Assembly (NCBI GenBank): GCA_903829855.1
Contig: CAIKRN010000052.1
Coordinates: 1-19,204 of the forward strand
Length of the DNA: 19,204 bases
Direction: 5' to 3'
Source: an uncultured Opitutia bacterium
GTDB lineage: Bacteria; Verrucomicrobiota; Verrucomicrobiia; Opitutales; UBA953
The notes under the pieces are model-generated. The model was not told the DNA's origin. It saw nothing but the letters and a program-made list of their open reading frames with translations, and made no database searches. The translations under genes were made by a program, and so were the position numbers. This document shows positions 7,848-14,977 of the stretch, piece after piece. Within the stretch, counting starts at the first letter, position 1. Each line of letters starts with the position of its first letter.

Positions 7848-7869
7848 AGATGAGATCACCGTCTCATCT
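7848..7869. repeat. 8-bp perfect inverted repeat
   Basis: AGATGAGA and TCTCATCT flank a 6-nt loop (TCACCG). It has no adjacent T-tract and is about 100 nt past the tRNA, so a terminator role is doubtful. It marks the left border of the second REP cluster. Between the tRNA and this repeat (7750-7847) I see no gene. Confidence 0.5.
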
Positions 7870-7887
7870 ATTCACAGACAGACACAC

Positions 7888-7913
7888 GGATGCGATGTCA
7901 TTGCATCCCTACC
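7888..7913 (-). repeat. REP-type hairpin followed by CTACC
   Basis: Arms GGATGCGAT and ATTGCATCC (9 bp including one G-T pair) with loop GTC (7888-7908) are followed by CTACC. It has the same plan as the hairpins at 737-757 and 8123-8143 but a different stem sequence. Confidence 0.7.
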
Positions 7914-7930
7914 CTGCTTCGCAGCAGTTC
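7914..7930. repeat. 17-nt dispersed repeat, copy 2
   Basis: This is an exact copy of the sequence at 839-855 (CTGCTTCGCAGCAGTTC). It is followed by CCCGCCGATGGCTTCGCC, resembling the TTCCCCGCCGTC that follows copy 1 after a short gap. Confidence 0.6.
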
Positions 7931-7956
7931 CCCGCCGATGGCTTCGCCTGCATCTT

Positions 7957-8047
7957 GGTAGGGCGGGCTGTCACCAGCCCGCCGTTGAGCCGATCAAGAT
8001 TCGGATCTCTGCCGACGAACGGACGGCTGGGGACAGCCGTCCCTACC
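7957..8047. repeat. BIME-like composite of two REP hairpins, unit 2
   Basis: GGTAG (7957-7961) is followed by a perfect 9-bp hairpin GGCGGGCTG/TCAC/CAGCCCGCC (7962-7983). Next are a 37-nt spacer starting GTTGAGCCGATCAA and ending ACGAAC, and a perfect 9-bp hairpin GGACGGCTG/GGGA/CAGCCGTCC (8021-8042), followed by CTACC. Total length (91 bp), spacer length and spacer ends match unit 1 at 633-723. The T-to-C and A-to-G differences in the first hairpin's arms are compensatory, so the stem is conserved and not just the sequence. Confidence 0.85.
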
Positions 8048-8089
8048 TAAGGCAGGGAGGGGCTCCGCACTCCCTCGAATCAACTAATC

Positions 8090-8183
8090 GGCAGGGGCGG
8101 GCGTCTCTGCCTCGAGGCAAGCGGATGCAACGCAGTCGCGTCCCTACCCAAGACACAGGACAGCACGTGGTGCTGTCCCTGCC
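8090..8183 (-). repeat. Three further REP-type hairpins ending at the DUF1080 gene
   Basis: The hairpin at 8090-8111 has arms GGCAGGGGC/GTCTCTGCC (9 bp with two G-T pairs). The one at 8123-8143 has arms GGATGCAAC/GTCGCGTCC (one mismatch and one G-T) and is followed by CTACC. The one at 8158-8178 has arms GGACAGCAC/GTGCTGTCC (perfect) and is followed by CTGCC. The last is identical to 737-757 and sits 11 nt past the stop codon of the leftward gene at 8190, where it could protect the mRNA 3' end. No T-tract supports intrinsic termination. Confidence 0.75.
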
Positions 8184-8189
8184 TCCCGA

Positions 8190-8972
8190 TTACTTCTTGG
8201 CCGGGGCGAGGGGCGTTTGCTTCGCGGCGATGACGGCGCGGTTCATCGACCAATCGGGGCTCTCGGTGGCTTCCCAAATCTTGAGGTTGCGCACAGATCC
8301 TTCGGTGCCGGCGACAAACATGATGCTGTGCTTCTGGCGGGCGATGTTCTCGTGGCGGCCGGTGAGGACGTGGCCGTTGACGGTCACGGTGAGCTCGTCG
8401 CCCAGAATCTCGAAGAGCACGGTGCTCCAATCGCCGGGCTTGATCGGCGTGCTCTTACGCGCGAGGGGCTCGACCTTGTCGGGTCCGTCGTGGTCGTTGT
8501 CGTCCTTCTGGATGCCGAATCCATTCGTCGAAAGGCTCACGCTGCAGATGTAATCTTTGTCATCAGTAGTGCGCAGCTGGATGTAGCGATACTTGGCGCC
8601 GTGTGCGGGATCTTTATCGAGGGCCACATCTTCCATGCGCAACTCACACTGGATCACGACGTTCTTGAAAAGGAATCCGTAGGAAGCGGTGGCGGGGTGC
8701 TTGACCTGAACGTTCTCGTGGCCCTGGAAGCGGCCTTCGAGAATCTTCCACATGCCACCCTTGGATTCCGGGCCCTTCCCGTGAATGAGCCAACCCTGGA
8801 AGCCGCTGGCGAAACCCTTGGGCTTGCCAGTATAGGGAGGCAGCTCGTTGAGGAAGTCCTGGCTGTAGATTTCCTTGCCGCGGACGGTCATCTGGGTCGG
8901 CACATCAGCCGCCGAGAGAACCGCCGACACGGAGAGAGCGGCCAAGAGAGCAAGAAGATGACGCATGGACAT
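8190..8972 (-). CDS. Secreted 3-keto-disaccharide hydrolase-like protein (DUF1080)
   Basis: This 260-residue protein has a signal peptide (MSMRHLLALLAALSVSAVLS, cleaved near residue 21). A concanavalin-like sandwich domain of the DUF1080 type (about 34-235) follows. Features include a GKGPESKGGMWKILEGRFQG segment, YGFLFKNVVIQCELRMEDV, YRYIQLRTTDDK, the WSTVLFEILGDELTVTVNGH strand pair, and the terminal EGSVRNLKIWEA that is typical of the family. Characterised DUF1080 members hydrolyse 3-keto-glycosides, and the family is greatly expanded in PVC bacteria. Here the substrate is unknown. It is a single gene: an REP hairpin follows its stop codon, and its upstream side is 48 bp from the autotransporter's stop with a small hairpin between. 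An alternative start two codons in (8966) fits equally well. Confidence 0.85.
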   Translation of the reverse strand: MSMRHLLALLAALSVSAVLSAADVPTQMTVRGKEIYSQDFLNELPPYTGKPKGFASGFQGWLIHGKGPESKGGMWKILEGRFQGHENVQVKHPATASYGFLFKNVVIQCELRMEDVALDKDPAHGAKYRYIQLRTTDDKDYICSVSLSTNGFGIQKDDNDHDGPDKVEPLARKSTPIKPGDWSTVLFEILGDELTVTVNGHVLTGRHENIARQKHSIMFVAGTEGSVRNLKIWEATESPDWSMNRAVIAAKQTPLAPAKK

Positions 8973-8981
8973 ACCTAAACA

Positions 8982-8999
8982 GACACCCGCGGGGGTGTC
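8982..8999 (-). terminator. Short hairpin after the autotransporter gene, possible terminator
   Basis: A perfect 7-bp stem GACACCC/GCGG/GGGTGTC lies 21 nt past the stop of the leftward autotransporter gene. On the minus strand it is followed only by a short TGTTT. It is close to the start of the next leftward gene (8972), so it could instead be part of that gene's leader. Confidence 0.45.
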
Positions 9000-9020
9000 G
9001 ATGTTCCACTCCAGAGGCCC

Positions 9021-11003
9021 TTAGAACGCCCGGCGGATGCTCAGCGCTACCGATACGTCGGGCGTTTCGCCGAAGCCAGCGACGTGGGCCGAGAAGTTCA
9101 ACAGTGTGTTGGCGTTAAGCTTATGGTCCACATCAAGCCCCAAGCGGGCCTGATTAGCCGTGGGCGCGAGGCCAGCTACCGCGAAGGGCAACAAACCGGT
9201 AGTGGTGTCGACGCCAGAGAGCGTGCCCGAGGTGCGGTCGAAGCGGTGGATCCACTCGCCCGTAACCAGCAAAGTCGTGTCGGCGGTGAGGGCGTATTTC
9301 GCAGTCAGGCCGAGGCGGCCTTCAGAGGAGGTGTGCGACTGGGCATCAAAGGTAGCGGCAAACGAACCGCCACTCTCGGCATAGGCGTCCGCCTTGGTTC
9401 GCGTCCAGGTGGTAGAGATGAAAGGCGTCGCGGTTAATTGACCTGCAATCGGCTGCACAGGTCCGTCATAGCGCAGGCGCAGGCTTTCGGTGCTGACGCC
9501 CGTCGTGCCATTGGAAACCGAAGGGCCAGCACCTGTGGTGTAGGCCCGGGCGGTCGTCGAGGTCCAGTTGCCCGACATCAAGACGACGGAGATGATGCTC
9601 TGCTTATCAGCGAGACGGTAATCCGCTTCGGCGAGCACGTAGTTACCGCTGACGTGGGTGGAGCCGCCGAGGGCGAGGTCCTGATTCTGGGAGCCGTGCC
9701 CAGCGGCGAGGCCAACGACCATGTCGCCATAAGTTGTACTCGCACCGACTTCACCGGTGGTCACATGGCTATCGGTATTGCGCGAACTGGCACCGAAATC
9801 ACCGGTGGCCCAGACTTGCGACGCCTTACCCATGTAATCGAAAGACATCAACGGGCGGTGGTGGGCGCCTTCCATCGGCAGCGAGGCCAGTTGAGACGCC
9901 ATCGCCAACACACTGTTCGGCCCATTGAGCGAGCTCATCCAATTATCCCAATCAACCATCACGCCACTGGTATAAATAAAAGCGTGCTGCGCAGCGTCAC
10001 CGTCGGTGGTACTGCCACCCACGATGACCGATCCATCGGCAGAGACCCCGTTGGCATAAGATGTGGTTCCGCCCAAGGTCCCGAGGGAAACCATGCCATG
10101 CGCTGCGTCATACTTCATGGCACGCTGCTCCAAGTTGGAGCCCACCAGCACGTCGGTCCAGCCAACAATAATAGAGCCATTGCTACTGGCGGCATTGGCC
10201 CGGGAAGCCCCGCCCACGGCGAGCACGCCCAGGTCGCTCATGACTCCACCGACAAACTTAAAGGCATGACTGGTCGTCGACGTTTCAGATTGGCCAACGA
10301 TGGTGGTACCATCTGCAGATACGCCCCACGCCTGGGAACTCGCGCCGCCCAGCAGGGTGCCTAGACTGACCATACTGCCCCCCGTGTATTTGAAGGCCAG
10401 GGTTGCGGATGCGGTATCGCTGTAACCGACGATGACGCTGCCATTATTGGAAACCCCAGTGGCTTGCGAGAGGGTGCCGCCGGCAAGGAATCCAAGGCTG
10501 ACGGGCGCCGCCGCATCGACCTGCTGGATGGCGAAAGCTCCGCTACCATTGCTACCTTGACCGACAGCGACATGGCCATCACCAGAGATCGCATTGAAGA
10601 AACCCGAGGTGAGAGAGCCGCCCATGTCGGACATAATGCCCGTGGAAACATTAAAACGGAAAGGTCGGTTGGCAGAAGATCCATTCATGCTCAACCCGAC
10701 GATGATGCCGCCATTATAGGAGACGCCGCGAGCCTCGGTATACCCGCCGCCGAGATCACCCAAGGCATGCATCGTGCTGTCGTAACGAAAACCCCCGAGA
10801 TTAGAACCGGAGTCGGAGGCCACGCCGACGACGACTAGGCCATTACCAGAAATCGCATTAGCATAGGAATAATTGCCGCCGAGGCCATCGATGTCGGAGA
10901 AGCCAAGCGCCGACGAGGACGCGGGCGCCAGACATACGACACTCAGAGCGAGCGTGGCGGCGGCGCGAAGTGTAGAGACACGAAACGAGGCACGGAGGGG
11001 CAT
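9021..11003 (-). CDS. HAF-repeat autotransporter (type V secretion)
   Basis: I use the ATG at 11001-11003 (660 residues), which gives a signal peptide with Arg-rich n-region (MPLRASFRVSTLRAAATLAL). An upstream GTG at 11063 would place 20 residues before it. Residues about 37-345 hold some seven tandem repeats of about 44 residues of the HAF type, each with a pattern like SLGTLGG-x-x-S-x-A-x-GVSADGSVIVG-x(12)-AFxY. The C-terminal part (about 385-660) is an autotransporter beta-barrel: VWATGDFGASS, repeated alternating strands (YGDMVVGLAAGHGS, EADYRLADKQSIISVVLM) and a terminal Phe (LSIRRAF), the usual signal for outer-membrane insertion. The barrel would carry the repeat passenger to the cell surface. 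HAF repeats have no established biochemical role; a cell-surface or adhesive role is a guess. It ends 48 bp before the DUF1080 gene, and the Rrf2 gene ends 90 bp upstream. Confidence 0.87.
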   Translation of the reverse strand: MPLRASFRVSTLRAAATLALSVVCLAPASSSALGFSDIDGLGGNYSYANAISGNGLVVVGVASDSGSNLGGFRYDSTMHALGDLGGGYTEARGVSYNGGIIVGLSMNGSSANRPFRFNVSTGIMSDMGGSLTSGFFNAISGDGHVAVGQGSNGSGAFAIQQVDAAAPVSLGFLAGGTLSQATGVSNNGSVIVGYSDTASATLAFKYTGGSMVSLGTLLGGASSQAWGVSADGTTIVGQSETSTTSHAFKFVGGVMSDLGVLAVGGASRANAASSNGSIIVGWTDVLVGSNLEQRAMKYDAAHGMVSLGTLGGTTSYANGVSADGSVIVGGSTTDGDAAQHAFIYTSGVMVDWDNWMSSLNGPNSVLAMASQLASLPMEGAHHRPLMSFDYMGKASQVWATGDFGASSRNTDSHVTTGEVGASTTYGDMVVGLAAGHGSQNQDLALGGSTHVSGNYVLAEADYRLADKQSIISVVLMSGNWTSTTARAYTTGAGPSVSNGTTGVSTESLRLRYDGPVQPIAGQLTATPFISTTWTRTKADAYAESGGSFAATFDAQSHTSSEGRLGLTAKYALTADTTLLVTGEWIHRFDRTSGTLSGVDTTTGLLPFAVAGLAPTANQARLGLDVDHKLNANTLLNFSAHVAGFGETPDVSVALSIRRAF

Positions 11004-11093
11004 GCGAACACGATAGACACGCCCGGCGTTCACTTCACTAAAAAACTGTACCCAGCAACCCACCTCAGCGAGGCCTCCCCCACTCCCCCTAGG

Positions 11094-11507
11094 TTAGATT
11101 TCGAAATCCGTGCCCGACTCGTTGAGGGCGAGTTGGGCGACAGTGAAGCCAGTGAGCGACTTATCGAAACGCTTGGAGACTTCGCGCCAGAGCGCGGCGA
11201 CCTGAGGTCCAGAGGCGCCCTTCAAAGTAATCTTGGTGTCGATTAGGTCTGGCTCCACGACGGCGAGCACCTGCTTGAGCGTGATATCTTCGGGCGATTT
11301 AGCGAGACGGTAGCCGCCGGTCTTGCCGCGCTTGGAATCAACAAGGCCGCCTTCGCGGAGCTCGTTGAGTAACTGGACGAGATAATTGGCGGGAATGGCC
11401 TCGAGCCGGGCGAGCTCTTCGACGCGCGTCACGGCGCCACCACGATTACGACGGGCGAGCTGGGAGAGCACGCGCAGGGAATATTCAAGTTTGAGGGAGG
11501 CTTTCAT
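11094..11507 (-). CDS. Rrf2-family transcriptional regulator without cysteines
   Basis: This 137-residue protein is an Rrf2 regulator throughout: an N-terminal winged helix (LEYSLRVLSQLARR; VEELARLEAIPANYLVQLL as recognition region; GGLVDSKRGKTGGYRLAK as wing), then a dimer helix (GPQVAALWREVSKRFDKSL). Iron-sulfur members such as IscR and NsrR carry three cysteines between the wing and the dimer helix. This protein has no cysteine at all, so it cannot bind a cluster in that way and is closer to CymR-like members that sense by protein contact or a small ligand. It is translated from an ATGA overlap with the upstream HAD gene, so the two are co-transcribed and likely coupled. The target genes cannot be told from the sequence. 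Confidence 0.9.
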   Translation of the reverse strand: MKASLKLEYSLRVLSQLARRNRGGAVTRVEELARLEAIPANYLVQLLNELREGGLVDSKRGKTGGYRLAKSPEDITLKQVLAVVEPDLIDTKITLKGASGPQVAALWREVSKRFDKSLTGFTVAQLALNESGTDFEI

Positions 11508-12061
11508 GCGCTGGGTTTCGACTCGGCGGGTGAGGCCTTAGGCTCCGAACCTACAAGGATGAAGGTGCGGTCGGCAACCTCATCCGACAGGATGGGTGCC
11601 TTCGGCCGGGCGAAATACGAAGTGCCCAGGAAGCAGATGCCGGTGTTCTGCACGACCTGAATGGCCCGGTCATCCCACAGCTCGATCATCCCGAAGTCTT
11701 TCTTATCGGTGACTTCTAATTCGGGCAGGCCGTGGGTCTTCAACCAAGCCTGCGTGGCGGCAAGGCCTTCCGGGTCGCCTGCCCGGGCGGTCACGATTTT
11801 CACGCGAATCCCCTTCTCCAGCCATGCGCGGACGCGGCGCATCATCAGCGACACGGGCGGACCGATATGGGTCATCCCCTTCCAAGCGGTGGCTTCCGCC
11901 AAAGTTCCGTCCAGGTCGACTCCCACCCAAGGTTTGGCGTCGGCGGGGCGCGTCGATGCGGCCCGCTCGGTCGGCACCGGCTCTTCTGGGGCGGTTGCGA
12001 GGTCCGGCGCGTTCACCGGCCGGCGACGGCGGCGGAGGACTTGCAGGAACCAGTTCATCAT
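11504..12061 (-). CDS. HAD-superfamily phosphatase-like protein
   Basis: I place the start at the first of two adjacent ATGs (12059-12061, 185 residues); a GTG at 12088 is the main alternative. After a basic N-terminus (LRRRRRPVN) and a Pro/Ala-rich linker comes a small HAD domain from about residue 44. Motif I is VGVDLDGTLA (nucleophile Asp49, acid/base Asp51), motif II is Thr91 in VKIVTAR, Lys120 or Lys121 lies in DKKDFGM, and motif IV is the acidic pair Asp130-Asp131 in ELWDDRAIQV. The cap is very small, as in HAD members with capless or minimal fold that act on larger or phosphoprotein substrates. The substrate is unknown. The stop overlaps the Rrf2 start by 4 nt, suggesting a shared job or at least shared expression. 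Confidence 0.82.
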   Translation of the reverse strand: MMNWFLQVLRRRRRPVNAPDLATAPEEPVPTERAASTRPADAKPWVGVDLDGTLAEATAWKGMTHIGPPVSLMMRRVRAWLEKGIRVKIVTARAGDPEGLAATQAWLKTHGLPELEVTDKKDFGMIELWDDRAIQVVQNTGICFLGTSYFARPKAPILSDEVADRTFILVGSEPKASPAESKPSA

Positions 12062-12189
12062 GGGCGCATCTTGCCCCCTACAACCCACACTGACAAGCGC
12101 TGAGGCAGGGCCGGAGCCGCGTCACGCCAAAACATTAATCGCCCCGACCACACATGGTATTGTCCTTCGCTCAAACCTGCATTGCCTTG

Positions 12190-12296
12190 GGTAGGGCGGG
12201 CTGTCCTCAGCCCGCCGTTGACCCGATCGAGGAGAGAAACTTATACGAGCTGCGCATCTCCCTCCGCGAACGGAAGGCTCGGTGCGCCGTCCCACC
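12190..12296. repeat. BIME-like composite, unit 3, expanded and degenerate
   Basis: GGTAG (12190-12194) is followed by a perfect 9-bp hairpin GGCGGGCTG/TCCT/CAGCCCGCC (12195-12216). The spacer again starts GTTGACCCGATC and ends GCGAAC but is 55 nt, not 37. The right hairpin (12272-12292) retains only 7 of 9 pairs and its tail is CACC rather than CTACC. The left half is well kept and the right half is decaying. Confidence 0.7.
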
Positions 12297-12314
12297 AAGC
12301 GGCGGCAGCAGCGA

Positions 12315-12441
12315 TGTCGTGACGTGGTTCCGACCCTACCTAATACAACGAACGGAAACTCGCTGCCCACTTTAGCACCTTAGCACAGTCCGCAGGCCGA
12401 TGGGCACTTCTGTACCGAAGACAGCACGTTGCGCCCCTACC
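12315..12441 (-). repeat. Degenerate REP remnants at the end of the 846-aa gene
   Basis: At 12315-12335 a hairpin with 9-nt arms TGTCGTGAC/GTTCCGACC (two mismatches, loop GTG) is followed by CTACC. At 12419-12441 AGACAGCACGTTGCGCCC followed by CTACC looks like a left arm related to 737-745 joined to a right arm related to 786-794. The leftward gene's stop codon is inside this last CTACC. Apart from these and unit 3, the stretch 12062-12436 holds nothing else I can name. Confidence 0.55.
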
Positions 12442-14977
12442 TCTTTTGCAGCTCCGGCTCCGTCCACGCATCCGTACGACCTTTGGTCTGCTCGCGGATT
12501 TTCTTTACGAGATCGATTGGCACCGGCGAGGCTTCATGATCCCACTCGCGGCGGATATACGTGAGCACGGAGGCGATTTGCTCATCCGTCAGGAAGCCCG
12601 CGGCGGGCATGTCGTAACTGTAATTATTACCCTTCACCTTGATGGGGCCACGTAGGCCGTGCATGACCACGCGAACAATGCGCTCGGGGTCGCCGTTAAC
12701 CCATTCAGAATCTGCCAGCGGCGGCGCGAGTCCATCCAGTCCCTTTCCGGTCGTCTGGTGGCAGGCGGCGCAGAGCCCGGTGAAAGTCAGTTTGCCGGAG
12801 TCGAACATTGCGTGCTCTTCATTGGTAAGCGGCTTCACGACCGGTACGACCACGCCGGGCTTACCCGGCCAGACGACCGTGCTCTTAAACCAAGCGAGGG
12901 CTTTCACCATCGCAGCGTCCTTACTCTGTCCGAGTTTGGCCAATGAAGACGGCTCGGCGGCAAGCTTGACGGGGCGCTTGGCGGTCACGGTCGGGTGGCC
13001 GGTCAGAGCACCGAGCAAGGCGAGCTGCTGCGACTTGAGCGGCAAAGCGGCAATGATTGCCAAGGCCTTCTCGACACGTGGGGCTTTGCGCTCGGCGAAC
13101 ACGCAACGGAGCAGAGCGGCCGGGAGCGTCTTGGAATAATCCGCCGGCTTTTTGAGAATGGCCTCAAAGACCTCGAGCTCCCGACCATCGAGTCCGCTGA
13201 TGAGTGCGTCCTGAATGAACGCGGTATCGGCGGCCCGGTTGGCCAGCGCCGCGGCGGCGAGATCCACGGAGAGCGCCTTGGCTTCGCCCATGGATAACAC
13301 GAGCTGTTGTTGGACTTCAGTGCTCACCTCCGTCGCAGCCAATTCCATCCAGCGCGCCATGATTGCCTCGCGGTCGGGCGAAGCCATCACCGCTTCCGAA
13401 ACCCGCACGGCGGCGGCACGCACGCGGGCGTCCGGATGCGCCAGGCAAGGCAGCAAGGCTTCGGCGGTCACAGTCCCGAGCCCTTCAAGTGTCCACAGGG
13501 CGTGCACGCGGCCCATCGGGCTGGCGGCGGATTTCGCGACGGCGACGAGTGCGGCGGCAGCGGAGACATCGCCCTTTTCCACGAGCAGGCGCTGGGCGGT
13601 TTCGCGGCGCCAAGAGTTGCCGCTGGAAAGTTCGGCGACGAGTTCGGCTAAGCTCATCTGCGAAAGCTTCTTCGCGGGCACGACCGCGGAACCTTCTGGG
13701 GCGATACGCCAGACGCGCCCCAAGGCGAGCGGCTTATCCAAGCCGCGCTTCACGATTTGCTCGCGCAGGTAAGTCGTGAGCGAGATCCGGTGCTGGATGA
13801 TGCCGCGATAGAGATCGATGACGTAAAGCGCGCCGTCGGGGCCGGTGAGGAGATTGACCGGACGGAAACGCTCGTCGGTCGAGGTCAAGAACTCGGCCTG
13901 GTCGTAGTAAGGCTGCGCATCGAGGGCGCCACCGACGGACTTAACGACATCACGCGTAATAAGATTACCCGCGGGCTCGCAGATGAAGGCATTGCCGTAG
14001 GCGTCAGCCGGGAAGAGGTCGGCTCGATAAATCCACGGACCACAAGCCGCGGTGTATTCCTTTAGCTTGTAGTCGCGGAGCATCTCTGGGCGGTAGCCGC
14101 GATTAATCCCCGGGTTCACGCGCGACGGCCACACGAACTGCTCCTTCGCGACCTTCCAGTTGAGCCCCGTGGTGCGGCTCAGGGTCGGATTACGAAAGAG
14201 GTACGATGACGGGATCACATCGGCCCGGAGGGCGTCGCTGTTGCTATTATGAAAGAGGTGGCCGAAATCATCCTGCGAAAGGCCCCACTGCCCACGGAAG
14301 TTACTTAGACCGCGGACCCAGCGGCCATCCTTGAATTTGAAGCGGGCAGTATAGGCGCCGACGTAGAGCCAGTTGTCATGACCCCAGAGGAGTGCATTCG
14401 GGGCGCGCTCCGGGTTAGCGAGCTGCGGGCGAGAAGGATCCACGCGCACGCCGAAGTCCGTCGCCACCTCGGTACGTTCATCGCACTTGCCCGTGCCCTT
14501 CGTGTCGCGGCAGAACCAGAGGTGGGGCGGAGCGCCGACCAGTACGCCATCGCGATGCAGGGCAATCGCGCGCGGCATCACGATGCCGTCGAGAAAGACC
14601 GTGGACTTATCGAAGACCCCATCGCCGTCGGTGTCTTCGAGTACCGTGATGCGGCCGTGTGGCTGGTCTTCGTTGGTGCCGTCGAGGTCCGGCATATAGC
14701 CCATCATTTCCACGACCCAGAGGCGGCCATCTGGACCGAACGTGGCGGCGACCGGATCGCCAATGGCTGGATCGCTCGCTGCAAGGGAGATCTGATAGCC
14801 CTTCGCGATTTGAAAACTCTTCAGTTCATCCTGAGGCGTCTGCGCCGGCGAAGACGGGATTTTCGCATCTGGGACAATCTGCACCATTGGCTCGCCCGGC
14901 TTGTCCCCGATCTGCGCGCCTACGACGGCCGCCAGGCAAAGCACGGCAAGGGCGGGGAGACGTCGGGGCAGTCGCAT
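12437..14977 (-). CDS. PVC-type propeller / HEAT-repeat / cytochrome c protein
   Basis: I place the start at the ATG 14975-14977 (846 residues) because a signal peptide follows at once (MRLPRRLPALAVLCLAAVVG); an in-frame start 12 codons upstream adds a non-signal leader. Residues about 50-450 are a sorbosone-dehydrogenase-like propeller (AATFGPDGRLWVVEMMGY, a DTDGDGVFDKS loop, NALLWGHDNWLYVGAYTARF, LLTGPDGALYVIDLYRGIIQHR). Residues about 460-650 are alpha-helical and HEAT-like (GRVHALWTLEGLG, LAHPDARVRAAAVR). The C-terminus is a cytochrome c with CAACH at 736-740 and candidate axial Met790 in YSYDMPAAG. Such three-part proteins are a hallmark of Planctomycetes and Verrucomicrobia and are thought to oxidise sugars or polyols in the periplasm. 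It stands alone, between a REP remnant downstream and the divergent hydrolase pair upstream. Its TAG stop lies inside REP-derived CTACC. Confidence 0.88.
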   Translation of the reverse strand: MRLPRRLPALAVLCLAAVVGAQIGDKPGEPMVQIVPDAKIPSSPAQTPQDELKSFQIAKGYQISLAASDPAIGDPVAATFGPDGRLWVVEMMGYMPDLDGTNEDQPHGRITVLEDTDGDGVFDKSTVFLDGIVMPRAIALHRDGVLVGAPPHLWFCRDTKGTGKCDERTEVATDFGVRVDPSRPQLANPERAPNALLWGHDNWLYVGAYTARFKFKDGRWVRGLSNFRGQWGLSQDDFGHLFHNSNSDALRADVIPSSYLFRNPTLSRTTGLNWKVAKEQFVWPSRVNPGINRGYRPEMLRDYKLKEYTAACGPWIYRADLFPADAYGNAFICEPAGNLITRDVVKSVGGALDAQPYYDQAEFLTSTDERFRPVNLLTGPDGALYVIDLYRGIIQHRISLTTYLREQIVKRGLDKPLALGRVWRIAPEGSAVVPAKKLSQMSLAELVAELSSGNSWRRETAQRLLVEKGDVSAAAALVAVAKSAASPMGRVHALWTLEGLGTVTAEALLPCLAHPDARVRAAAVRVSEAVMASPDREAIMARWMELAATEVSTEVQQQLVLSMGEAKALSVDLAAAALANRAADTAFIQDALISGLDGRELEVFEAILKKPADYSKTLPAALLRCVFAERKAPRVEKALAIIAALPLKSQQLALLGALTGHPTVTAKRPVKLAAEPSSLAKLGQSKDAAMVKALAWFKSTVVWPGKPGVVVPVVKPLTNEEHAMFDSGKLTFTGLCAACHQTTGKGLDGLAPPLADSEWVNGDPERIVRVVMHGLRGPIKVKGNNYSYDMPAAGFLTDEQIASVLTYIRREWDHEASPVPIDLVKKIREQTKGRTDAWTEPELQKR

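Noticed and set aside
7848..8184. CRISPR array in the repeat-rich stretch after the tRNA
   Set aside because: The repeats are palindromes of differing sequence and uneven spacing, not identical direct repeats with equal spacers, and no cas gene is near.
7669..8189. Genomic island integrated at tRNA-Leu
   Set aside because: There is no integrase, no duplicated tRNA 3' end in the window, and the following genes look like core PVC functions.
9438..10364. 308-codon plus-strand open frame opposite the autotransporter
   Set aside because: The opposite strand carries the regular HAF repeats and a barrel; the His/Arg/Gly-rich translation here looks like a shadow.
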